Source: Pseudomonadota bacterium
GTDB lineage: Bacteria; Pseudomonadota; Alphaproteobacteria; Sphingomonadales; Sphingomonadaceae
Length of the DNA: 11,272 bases
NCBI GenBank assembly: GCA_023386515.1
Contig: JAEWJQ010000032.1
Location: 1-11,272 of the forward strand
Direction: 5' to 3'
The stretch's first letter is position 1. Each line of letters starts with the position of its first letter. The translations under genes and the position numbers were made by a program. The notes below the pieces were generated by a model that saw nothing but the letters and a program-made list of their open reading frames with translations, was not told the DNA's origin and searched no databases. This document shows positions 1-6,291 of the stretch, one piece after another.

Positions 1-1029
1 GCGCAGCGCGAGCGCGTCGCCGAGGCAGGGGGCGTCGTCGAGCGCGAGGTCGATGCCCCCCTGCTGGCCACGCGCGTCGCGCTCCGCCGCCTCGCTGGCG
101 GCGATGTCGGCAAGGTCGACCGGTACGCGTTCGGGACCAGTTGCCGTGCCACGCGCGAAAGCCAGCGCGTCGGACAGCATCGCGTCCATTCGCTCGAGAT
201 CGCGTTCGAGCGGTGCCCGGGCGGCCGTGTCGCCGAGCGCTGCGACCCGTAAGCGCATTCGCGTGAGCACAGTGCGCAGGTCGTGCGAGATCGCGCCGAT
301 CATCAGCGAGCGCTCGCCGAGCAACGTCACGACGCGCTCCTGCATCGCCGCGGCGGCTTCGCTGGTCCGGCGAATATCCGCGGCTGCGGACACGGGGCCG
401 GCGATCGTCACCCGCGTTCCGTCGAAGGCGAGCATGGCGCGGACGACCCGGCGCAGCGGCCGTGTCTCGCGCGCGGTGGCCCAGAGCGCGAGCAGCACCA
501 GCAGCGTCGCCGCGGCACCCATCCACTGACTTGCCGGCCATCCGAGCAAGCGCGGCGCGTCCTTGTCGCCGGTCGAATTCGTGTCGATCACGATGACCCG
601 GCCATCGGGGAGCCGGGCGGATGCGCGGGCGAGGAAACCCTCGACGCCCGAAGAGCTGTCGCGGGGTCTGAAGACAGTACTGACATAGGCCCGCACCGAG
701 ATGCCGCTGCGGATGAAGCTGCGCAGACGCGCGGTGAGCCGCGGCGCGTAGCGCAGGTCGGGGGTCACAGGTTCGGTGGCCAGGATCCTCGTCGCGACAT
801 CGAGCCCGTTCGCGCTGCGCAACACGAGCGGCAGCCTGTTCGGAGGTTCAGTCGCGGCAAGATCGATAATGCCGGCGGCGAGCTGCAGACGCGGGAACGG
901 CCCCTGCCTGAAGGTCGGGCGATGCTGCTCGCGTATGTAGAACAGCGTGACGCCCAGCGTGCCGAGCAGGACGAGCGCGCCGAGCAGAATGAGGATCAGC
1001 CGTCCGAACAGATCGAGCCGGCGGATCAT
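1..1029 (-). CDS. Two-component sensor histidine kinase, EnvZ-like (partial, C-terminus outside window)
   Basis: I translated the minus strand from the ATG at 1027-1029; the frame stays open for 343 codons to the window edge. Residues 11-31 form a first membrane segment, about 33-165 a periplasmic sensing region with no recognised domain, and 168-187 a second membrane segment. A HAMP-like linker follows (about 188-235), then the dimerisation/phosphoacceptor helix with the H-box ISHDLRTVLTRMRLR, His249 being the predicted phosphorylation site. The N, G1 and G2 boxes of the ATPase domain are off the window, so activity cannot be judged. The H-box has Val where most class I kinases have Pro (HDLRTP). 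The start overlaps the stop of the response regulator (ATGA), so the pair is translationally coupled. The ligand is unknown. The family call is firm; EnvZ-like refers only to the H-box and layout. Confidence 0.93.
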   Translation of the reverse strand, partial: MIRRLDLFGRLILILLGALVLLGTLGVTLFYIREQHRPTFRQGPFPRLQLAAGIIDLAATEPPNRLPLVLRSANGLDVATRILATEPVTPDLRYAPRLTARLRSFIRSGISVRAYVSTVFRPRDSSSGVEGFLARASARLPDGRVIVIDTNSTGDKDAPRLLGWPASQWMGAAATLLVLLALWATARETRPLRRVVRAMLAFDGTRVTIAGPVSAAADIRRTSEAAAAMQERVVTLLGERSLMIGAISHDLRTVLTRMRLRVAALGDTAARAPLERDLERMDAMLSDALAFARGTATGPERVPVDLADIAASEAAERDARGQQGGIDLALDDAPCLGDALALR

Positions 1030-1724
1030 CCCCTTCGTACCGCAGCGGCGAGGATGTAGCCGGCGTTGCGCACCGTCCGGATCAGACCCGCGACTTCGCT
1101 GCCCCCCTCTTCCAGCCGCCGGCGCAGGCGACTGACCTGCATGTCGATCGAGCGATCGAAAGCATCGGCGGCGCGGCCGCGGGTCAGGTCGAGCAGCCGA
1201 TCGCGCGACAGGACGCGTTGCGGCGCCTGCGCAAAGCTGAGCAACAGGTCAAACTCGGCGGCGGTCAACGACAGCTCTGCGTCGCCGACTAGGACACGCC
1301 GCGCGGCTGGGTCGATCGCAAGATCGGCGAGGATCAGCCGCTCGCCCTCGATCGGTGCCCCACGGCGCAGCACCGCGCGGATGCGGGCAAGCAGGACCTG
1401 CGGGTTGAACGGCTTTGACACATAGTCGTCGGCGCCGCCGTCAAGCCCCGCGATCCGGTCGCCGTCCTCGTCGCGCGCGGTCAGCATCACGACCGCCGGG
1501 CCGCCGCCCGCTCGAACCCGGCGGCAGATCGACAGGCCGTCTTCGCCGGGGAGCATCCAGTCGAGCACGACGAGCGCGACCCTGCGGTGGGCCAGCACGG
1601 CATCGAGCGCCGCCCCGTCACGCGCGGTCGCGACCGTGAAGCCATTCGCCGAGAGAAAGGCAGCCAGCAACTCGCGGATGTCCGCATCGTCCTCGCAGAT
1701 AGCGATGAGCGGCTGGTCGGGCAT
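1026..1724 (-). CDS. OmpR/PhoB-family response regulator
   Basis: This 232-aa protein has the usual length and two-domain form. The N-terminal receiver domain (about 5-120) shows the acidic pocket E11-D12-D13, the phosphoacceptor D55 in VVLDWMLPGEDG, T82 in MLTARDE and K104 in SKPFNP. The C-terminal winged helix (about 127-228) shows the family's LTAAEFDLL, VLSRDRLLD, IDMQVSRLRRRLE and the closing RTVRNAGYIL; the last usually reads RTVRGVGY. It should be phosphorylated by the adjacent kinase, with which it overlaps by 4 bases, and then bind DNA direct repeats. The ATG at 1722-1724 is the only start that keeps the whole receiver domain, but there is no clear Shine-Dalgarno in front of it. The leader contains a perfect hairpin (1743-1764). 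The regulon is unknown; the neighbouring GTTAC repeats suggest autoregulation and control of the divergent operon. Confidence 0.95.
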   Translation of the reverse strand: MPDQPLIAICEDDADIRELLAAFLSANGFTVATARDGAALDAVLAHRRVALVVLDWMLPGEDGLSICRRVRAGGGPAVVMLTARDEDGDRIAGLDGGADDYVSKPFNPQVLLARIRAVLRRGAPIEGERLILADLAIDPAARRVLVGDAELSLTAAEFDLLLSFAQAPQRVLSRDRLLDLTRGRAADAFDRSIDMQVSRLRRRLEEGGSEVAGLIRTVRNAGYILAAAVRRG

Positions 1725-1742
1725 GGTCGCATCAAGCGCCCA

Positions 1743-1764
1743 GCCGCTTGTGGAAGCAAGCGGC
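1743..1764. promoter_or_regulatory. Perfect 8-bp inverted repeat in the response regulator leader
   Basis: GCCGCTTG (1743-1750) and CAAGCGGC (1757-1764) are perfect reverse complements separated by six bases (TGGAAG). The element lies 18 bases upstream of the response regulator start codon and directly abuts the GTTAC repeats. It could be a dyad operator, or a hairpin in the 5' leader of the regulator mRNA; the absence of a clear Shine-Dalgarno there makes translational control thinkable. No T-run follows on either strand, so an intrinsic terminator is unlikely. The sequence is directly visible; the role is inferred. Confidence 0.5.
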
Positions 1765-1779
1765 GTTACAAATTGTTAC
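1765..1779. promoter_or_regulatory. Candidate OmpR-type response regulator binding site (GTTAC direct repeat)
   Basis: GTTAC at 1765-1769 and again at 1775-1779 have a 10-bp period, one helical turn, which is how OmpR-family dimers usually bind head to tail. A weaker copy, GTCAC at 1796-1800, lies 21 bp further on, two turns away. The element sits between the divergent response regulator gene and the exported-protein operon, so one site could serve both. On the minus strand TTGCCC-N17-GTAACG is a weak possible promoter that would overlap the repeats. The assignment to this regulator rests on position and spacing only. Confidence 0.5.
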
Positions 1780-1852
1780 GCAAGCCGGGCAACGTGTCAC
1801 GAGCCGGTGAAGGCAAGAGCTGATATGGCCTCACTCAATCCGGAGCCTGCGC

Positions 1853-2362
1853 ATGAAGACGATTGCGATGCTCATCCTTGCGGCGACCGCCGGCGCGGCC
1901 AGCGCCGCCGACTTTCCCGAGTGCAAGGTGCGTACCTTGGCACCCGTCACCGATGACGGCGGCTATCGCAACCCGGCGGCGACGATCCTGCCAGCCGATA
2001 TTCTGCGCCGCGACGCGCACGGCGTCTCCTACTGCGCGCACGGCGGAACGTGCGTGCCCGAGCGCGTCCGCGGCCGGCAGGTCGCGCGGCTGATCAATTG
2101 CCGTCCGGGCAAGTCGATCGGCAACGGCGACTATCGGCTCGACCCGGACCCGAGGACGATGGGCGCCGCAGACGCGCGCCGTTTCCTGAGCGCCCGTCAG
2201 GTCGGCGACAAGTTGGCGGCCCTCGATTTCTCCAATGCCGCGATCGGCAGCTGGTCGAGCGACTATGCCACCAATCCCGCATCGCCCAATGGGCGGCTGG
2301 TCGCCCGAGCGCTGGCAGGCTCGAGCAAGGCTGTCGCCGAGATGAAGGCCAAGCTGCCATGA
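1853..2362 (+). CDS. Exported protein of unknown function with four cysteines
   Basis: This 169-aa protein is not recognised. It begins with a typical Sec signal peptide (K2, hydrophobic 4-16, likely cut after AASA at about residue 19), so the mature protein should be periplasmic or secreted. The mature part has four cysteines (C24, C61, C67, C83), enough for two disulfides; C61 and C67 lie in YCAHGGTC. A charged, Ala-rich C-terminal region (about 105-169) is probably helical. No catalytic motif or lipobox is visible. The ATG at 1853 is chosen because it begins the signal peptide and has a CGGAG-like ribosome binding site just upstream. Its TGA overlaps the ATG of the pepsin-like gene (ATGA), so it heads a three-gene unit of exported proteins. 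A binding partner or folding helper of the protease is conceivable, without direct support. Confidence 0.8.
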   Translation: MKTIAMLILAATAGAASAADFPECKVRTLAPVTDDGGYRNPAATILPADILRRDAHGVSYCAHGGTCVPERVRGRQVARLINCRPGKSIGNGDYRLDPDPRTMGAADARRFLSARQVGDKLAALDFSNAAIGSWSSDYATNPASPNGRLVARALAGSSKAVAEMKAKLP

Positions 2363-3375
2363 TCCGTCATGTCGCCATCATCGCTGCGGGAATGCTCACG
2401 GCGACGGGCGTGCAGGCGCAGGAGGCGCCGCGCAGCATCGTCCCGATCCGCGAGGTCGACATCCGCCCAGTCGGTACGCCGCGCTACGTCATCGATGTTG
2501 TCGTCAATGGCGCGCCGATGATGGCGGGGCTCGATACCGGCTCGACCGGGTTGCGTCTGCTGCCACGTGCCGCGGCCCGGGCACGGGTCGCGCCGAGTGG
2601 CGAGGCGGAAACCTATTCCTACGGCAGCGGCGTCGAACTCGACGGCCGGCGCGTGCAGGCCGATGTCGCGATCGGTGGCGCGCGCGGGCGCGTGGCAATC
2701 CAGGCGATCGATCACGTGACGTGCGTGGCCCGCCAGCCCGACTGTCCCGCCGCGCGCGTGTCCCCGGATGCCTATGGCCTGATGGGGTCCGGACAGCCGG
2801 GGCAAGGATTTCCCGCGATCATCGGCATCCGGTTGATGTCGGGACGCGTGGACAACCCGTTCCGGGCGCTGGGTGTCCGTCGCTGGATCGTCCACCTGCC
2901 TCAGCGCGGCGGTGGAACGGGCGCGCTGGTCCTCAATCCCGACGCGCGTGACCTTACCGGCTTCGTGCCGCTGCAGCCCGGCGCGGCCAATCCGCGCGGC
3001 ACCGTTGCGGGCTGCGTTTCGCTCGCCATCCCCGGGGCGGAACGGCTGTGCGGTCCGACCCTGCTCGATACCGGCGCGCCGGGGCTAACCGTGCTGGATG
3101 CGGCGGCGCCGCCGCGGTGGCAGGAGGGAAGCCGCGCACGGATCGACTTCGCCCCGATGCGCGGCGGACCGCCGCCGGCGCTTGGCTTCGTGACTGGCGA
3201 CAAGGCGCATGGTGCGCACGCCACGTTCAAGCCGGGCGGCAGCGACCGTGTCACCATCCATGCGGGCACGCTCCCCTTCTACGCCTATGACGTGCTGTTC
3301 GACGCCGATAGTAACACGATAGCGGTGCGGCCCAACCGTGAGGCGGGGCCAGCCGTGGTACCGCTGAATAAATAG
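2359..3375 (+). CDS. Exported two-lobed pepsin-like (A1-type) aspartic protease homologue
   Basis: This is a 338-aa protein with a signal peptide (residues 1-20, likely cut after VQA). Two aspartic protease motifs are present: AGLDTGSTGLRLLP (D59-T60-G61) and TLLDTGAPGLTVLD (D237-T238-G239). Between them are other pepsin landmarks: a flap-like YSYGSGVELDGRRVQADVAIGG-type stretch (about 86-107, Tyr86/Tyr88 near the flap position), YGLMGSG (about 139-145, cf. pepsin DGILGLG), and near the C-terminus FYAYDVLFDADSNTIAVRP (about 307-325, cf. the pepsin terminal strand). It therefore looks like a full bilobal enzyme and not the single-lobe, dimeric retropepsin form common in bacteria. No propeptide is obvious. 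Cysteines at 122/129 and 219/231 could form lobe-local disulfides. The ATG at 2359 overlaps the preceding stop; the frame stays open upstream but lacks the signal peptide there. Peptidase activity and substrate are inferred only. Confidence 0.8.
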   Translation: MIRHVAIIAAGMLTATGVQAQEAPRSIVPIREVDIRPVGTPRYVIDVVVNGAPMMAGLDTGSTGLRLLPRAAARARVAPSGEAETYSYGSGVELDGRRVQADVAIGGARGRVAIQAIDHVTCVARQPDCPAARVSPDAYGLMGSGQPGQGFPAIIGIRLMSGRVDNPFRALGVRRWIVHLPQRGGGTGALVLNPDARDLTGFVPLQPGAANPRGTVAGCVSLAIPGAERLCGPTLLDTGAPGLTVLDAAAPPRWQEGSRARIDFAPMRGGPPPALGFVTGDKAHGAHATFKPGGSDRVTIHAGTLPFYAYDVLFDADSNTIAVRPNREAGPAVVPLNK

Positions 3376-3379
3376 GAGG
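3374..3379 (+). promoter_or_regulatory. Strong Shine-Dalgarno that sets a GTG start
   Basis: AGGAGG lies five bases before GTG 3385-3387 and begins inside the TAG stop codon of the pepsin-like gene. It is the best ribosome binding site in the window. No ATG is available nearby in the esterase frame, so it decides the GTG start. Confidence 0.85.
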
Positions 3380-3384
3380 ACCGT

Positions 3385-4200
3385 GTGATCCTGCCCCTGA
3401 TAGCCGCGCTCGCCGCCGCTGCATCCGCCGACCTTCCCGTCGGCAGCCGCTATGTCTCGCTCGGCAGTTCTTATGCCGCCGGGCCCGGCGTGGGCACACC
3501 AGATCCCGCAAGCGGCGCCTGTGCGCGGTCGATGTCCAACTATGCCCGGCAAGTGACGGCGCGTCGCCACCTACGACTGGTCGACGCCGCCTGTTCTGGG
3601 GCAACGACCGCCAACATCCTCGACCATGGCCAGCACGGCTTTTCGGCGCAGATCGCGGCGGTGACCTCTGATACAAGACTGGTGACGGTCCTGATTGGCG
3701 GCAACGACATAGACTATGTCGGCAATCTTGGAGGGCTGACCTGCCGCGACACCGGCGGTGCAAATTGCCATGTCCTCGACGCCGGCGACGTCGAGGCCCG
3801 GCTCGCCGCGCTTCCCGCCTCGCTCGACCGCGTAATCGCCGCCGTTCGGCAACGCGCCCCTGCGGCGCGGATCGTCCTCGTCGGCTATCTACCCGCCATC
3901 CCGGCTAGCGGCCCCGGCAACTGTGCGGCGGTTCCGCTCACCCCGGCCGACGCATCGCGAATGCGGGGGGTGGCGATCCGCCTCGCCCAGGCGATTGGCG
4001 GCGCGGCCAAGCGCAATGGCGTTGACGTCGTGCGCTCGACGCTGGTCGGCGAAGGACATGACGCATGCACACCGCAGCCTTTCGTCGCCGGCTTCCACCC
4101 CGCGGCCAATCCCGGATGGCCCACGCCCGTCCCATATCACCCGAATCAGGCCGGCATGAACGCCATAGCCGCCGCGCTCGACAAGGTTCTCGATCGTTGA
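3385..4200 (+). CDS. Exported SGNH/GDSL-type esterase or lipase
   Basis: This 271-aa protein starts at GTG with a very good ribosome binding site, nine bases after the stop of the pepsin-like gene. Residues 1-15 are hydrophobic and end in ASA, a plausible signal peptide, although it lacks the usual Lys/Arg at its N-terminus. SGNH blocks are visible: block I YVSLGSSYAAGPG with nucleophile Ser29 (GSS where the name motif has GDS), block III IGGNDIDYVG with Gly105/Asn107, and block V PYHPNQAGMNAIA with His252. The usual Asp two or three residues before that His is absent (VPYH), as in the Ser-His dyad members of the family. Several cysteines (46, 70, 120, 128, 180, 228) suggest disulfides. It should hydrolyse an ester outside the cytoplasm; the substrate (lipid, acetylated polysaccharide, other) cannot be told. 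It is the last gene of the exported set. Confidence 0.88.
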   Translation: MILPLIAALAAAASADLPVGSRYVSLGSSYAAGPGVGTPDPASGACARSMSNYARQVTARRHLRLVDAACSGATTANILDHGQHGFSAQIAAVTSDTRLVTVLIGGNDIDYVGNLGGLTCRDTGGANCHVLDAGDVEARLAALPASLDRVIAAVRQRAPAARIVLVGYLPAIPASGPGNCAAVPLTPADASRMRGVAIRLAQAIGGAAKRNGVDVVRSTLVGEGHDACTPQPFVAGFHPAANPGWPTPVPYHPNQAGMNAIAAALDKVLDR

Positions 4201-4443
4201 GTGAGGCGACTGCCCTCGAGCTAGCGGTGAGGACCGAGGTCTCAGCAGACCCAGTTACGGTCATCCGTCTCCCCTTCCCCACTGCCCAACTTCGGCCATT
4301 CATCAATATCCGGAGTATGACCGCTCTCGACACATCACCTTCAGGGCTCGACTTTCGTGGTCTGGGAGGATTGCAGACGGTCCGCGTGCAAAGACGGAAG
4401 CGTCTATATGCGACGTGCCGCGAGGCTTATGTCGGGCCGGCAG
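4201..4443. other. Intergenic region between convergent genes, no gene seen
   Basis: This 243-bp stretch separates the 3' ends of the esterase and MFS genes. I see no gene in it. It has an imperfect dyad TGAGGACC/GGTCTCA (4228-4244, one bulge, two-base gap) and a short hairpin AGACG-GAAG-CGTCT (4392-4405), neither followed by a T-run. GC content drops here relative to the left flank, marking the start of the lower-GC stretch. Confidence 0.5.
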
Positions 4444-4450
4444 CTAAGCC
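4424..4450 (-). terminator. Weak candidate terminator hairpin at the MFS 3' end
   Basis: GGCTTA (4424-4429) and TAAGCC (4445-4450) form a perfect 6-bp stem around a 15-base loop that contains GCCGGC and the TAG stop of the transporter gene. No U-run follows, so it would be a poor intrinsic terminator; it may only protect the mRNA end or be chance. Confidence 0.2.
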
Positions 4451-6000
4451 GCCGCTTCTAAATCGCGTAAGCTGCGGCCCCGCGTCTCTCTTCCTGCGCG
4501 TCCGATCAGTACCGCTGACAGCGTCATCGGTATGACCAGCGCAAGTGCCGCGCCTCCCATCGTAGGGATCAGCCCGGCAAAGGCCCCAAGCTGAACGGCA
4601 ACCCCGCCGAACTTACTGCTGCCCGCAATGAGCCCGGTGGCACGACCGCGAACGCGCAAAGCGTAGTTTTCAGCTGCATAGGGTAGGAGAACGGCGATTA
4701 AGCCGTTGGTGCCAACGACCAGTAACGCGATCACCGCGATGAGCAACGGCGGAAAGGCCAGCGTGGGTGTCGGCAGCAAGGCTCCGACAAGGCCGAGAAC
4801 GGTGAGGAGTATCGTGCCGATCAGGGTACGCTTGCTGCTCCAACGGCTGTAGAGCAAGGCTGCGATCATGATTGTGGGCAGCGCAACGAGTGCTGAACTG
4901 GCGATGATACCACTCGCAATTTCTGCGCTGAAACCTCGGTCCTGGAGGTCGGAGGGCAGCCATAGCAGCAGTCCGAAGTTGACGAAGCTCCATGACAGGG
5001 CAGTAATTACCAATGCAATGGTTAGCTCACGGTGATGAGCCGCTGCGCTGCTAGCATCGGCTGCAGGAGATCGAGGCGCGCGCCTGACTATGCCGAACCG
5101 GCAAGCCATGGCAGCCAACTCGGCATCCATGCCGCGTTCGATCAGAAAGCGCGGAGACTCGGGGATCCACCGCGCCATCAAGAGCAACAACAATCCGGTC
5201 GGAAAGCCTTGCAGCCACAGGCTGCGCCAGCCGAAGAGGGGCTCGAGAAGATGCGCGGCACCACTAGCCGCGAGGTAGCCGCCAACCAGTCCAGTACCGC
5301 CGACCAGCACAAGCACCCAGCTCCTGTGCCGCGGCGGCATGATCTCAGCCAGCAGCGTGTAGACGACGGGCAGCATGCCTCCAGCCGAGCAGCCCATCAG
5401 AAAACACATGACCAGGTTCCAGCTATAGGATGGCATGGCTCCGCAGATGGAAGTCGAGACGAACAGGATCGTGGACAACAGGATCGACACGCGTCGACCG
5501 TAGATGTCGGCAAGCCAGCCCCATAGGAACGAGCCGACGGTGGTGCCGGTCAGGGCAACGAACGGCAGCAAGGCGACGGTCGATTTCGCGAGACCATACT
5601 CACCCCGCATGCCGGGCAGCACAAAGCCGAGCGTTGCTGGCTTCATCGTGTCAATGATCAGTCCGAGGGTAAGCACCACCAGGACGGCCGCATGCGAGCG
5701 CGTCAGAGGAGTATTGTCAGGCGCTTCGAAGGCAACTCGGGCACTCGCGAGATGGTCAGGCCGCTTCTTCGGAAGCGCACCAAAGATCGCAGCTGGCACG
5801 CCAATGCCAATCAGCGCCATGCCAAGGTACATCCACCCGTCCATGGGCATACCCGACAGGTGATTGCCCATCGTATGCGCCATGGCCAGCATTGGTAAGT
5901 GAAGGGCGACCCCAACACTGATCGCCGCACAACCTGCCCAGAAGAGCAGCCAGCGTTCTCCGACAACCGAGCTTCTGCGGCTGCTACTGCCGTTCGCCAT
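4444..6000 (-). CDS. MFS transporter with Met/His-rich two-helix N-terminal extension
   Basis: This 518-aa inner membrane protein has the MFS core beginning near residue 100. Motif A (GSFLWGWLADIYGRR, about 157-170) and PESPRFL (280-286), typical of sugar-porter/metabolite:H+ symporter members, place it in the superfamily. In front of the core lie two extra membrane segments (about 17-40 and 57-76), giving about 14 predicted helices. The stretch 34-61 carries three His and seven Met. The ATG at 6000 is preferred: AGGGG lies seven bases upstream, whereas the longer form needs a GTG at 6036 without a good ribosome binding site. GC is lower than in the flanks (hand-counted lines 53-65% against about 70%), suggesting acquisition or a separate history. 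It stands alone, 291 bp after the hydrolase gene on the same strand. The substrate is unknown; an organic acid or metabolite is usual, and metal handling is possible from the Met/His stretch. Confidence 0.88.
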   Translation of the reverse strand: MANGSSSRRSSVVGERWLLFWAGCAAISVGVALHLPMLAMAHTMGNHLSGMPMDGWMYLGMALIGIGVPAAIFGALPKKRPDHLASARVAFEAPDNTPLTRSHAAVLVVLTLGLIIDTMKPATLGFVLPGMRGEYGLAKSTVALLPFVALTGTTVGSFLWGWLADIYGRRVSILLSTILFVSTSICGAMPSYSWNLVMCFLMGCSAGGMLPVVYTLLAEIMPPRHRSWVLVLVGGTGLVGGYLAASGAAHLLEPLFGWRSLWLQGFPTGLLLLLMARWIPESPRFLIERGMDAELAAMACRFGIVRRAPRSPAADASSAAAHHRELTIALVITALSWSFVNFGLLLWLPSDLQDRGFSAEIASGIIASSALVALPTIMIAALLYSRWSSKRTLIGTILLTVLGLVGALLPTPTLAFPPLLIAVIALLVVGTNGLIAVLLPYAAENYALRVRGRATGLIAGSSKFGGVAVQLGAFAGLIPTMGGAALALVIPMTLSAVLIGRAGRETRGRSLRDLEAAA

Positions 6001-6291
6001 GGATCTACCCCTACCAGTAGCAGCGGCATACGCCACGCGGCTTGCCTGCTACAAGCAAAGCTCCTGCTCCGAGCTCGGATGAGCTTCATGGCTTACCGCA
6101 TGGCTGCTTTCAGGCTCCTGCATCATGAATACGAGCGTCCGGCTCCAGGCGGAAACAACCGCCCTACTCTGCCGTCGAGGAGACCCACAAGCAGACGCTC
6201 TCAGCCTCTCCACGACAGCCGACTTTCCGACATTCGTTCATAACGCCACCACCGCCGCCATACTCGCTCAGCGCAGGTGCAAGAAGTTTTC
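6001..6291 (-). promoter_or_regulatory. Upstream region of the MFS transporter gene
   Basis: This 291-bp gap lies between the hydrolase stop and the transporter start, both on the minus strand, and no convincing gene is seen in it. It must hold the transporter promoter if that gene is transcribed alone. AGGGG (6008-6012) is the likely ribosome binding site. An inverted repeat GCTTG-N7-CAAGC (6040-6056) sits about 40 bases before the start codon and could be an operator. No convincing -35/-10 pair or intrinsic terminator for the preceding operon was found by eye. Confidence 0.4.

Noticed and set aside
283..1059. Long open frame on the plus strand opposite the sensor kinase gene
   Set aside because: High GC leaves antisense frames open. 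The product is Arg-rich and lacks any motif, while the minus strand gives a clear kinase.
2050..2358. N-terminal extension of the pepsin-like gene through the upstream gene
   Set aside because: It would overlap the complete 169-aa gene, reads as Arg-rich nonsense and would bury the signal peptide that begins at 2359.
4392..4405. AGACG-GAAG-CGTCT hairpin as an intrinsic terminator
   Set aside because: The stem has only five pairs and no T-run follows on either strand.
4065..4535. Plus-strand frame bridging the esterase end and the intergenic region
   Set aside because: It runs out of frame with the esterase and antisense to the MFS gene, with no motif and no ribosome binding site evident.
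6040..6056. Link between GCTTG-N7-CAAGC here and the CGCTTG/CAAGCG repeat at 1743-1764 as a shared operator
   Set aside because: Only five bases per arm agree and the spacer differs; this is expected by chance in GC-rich DNA.
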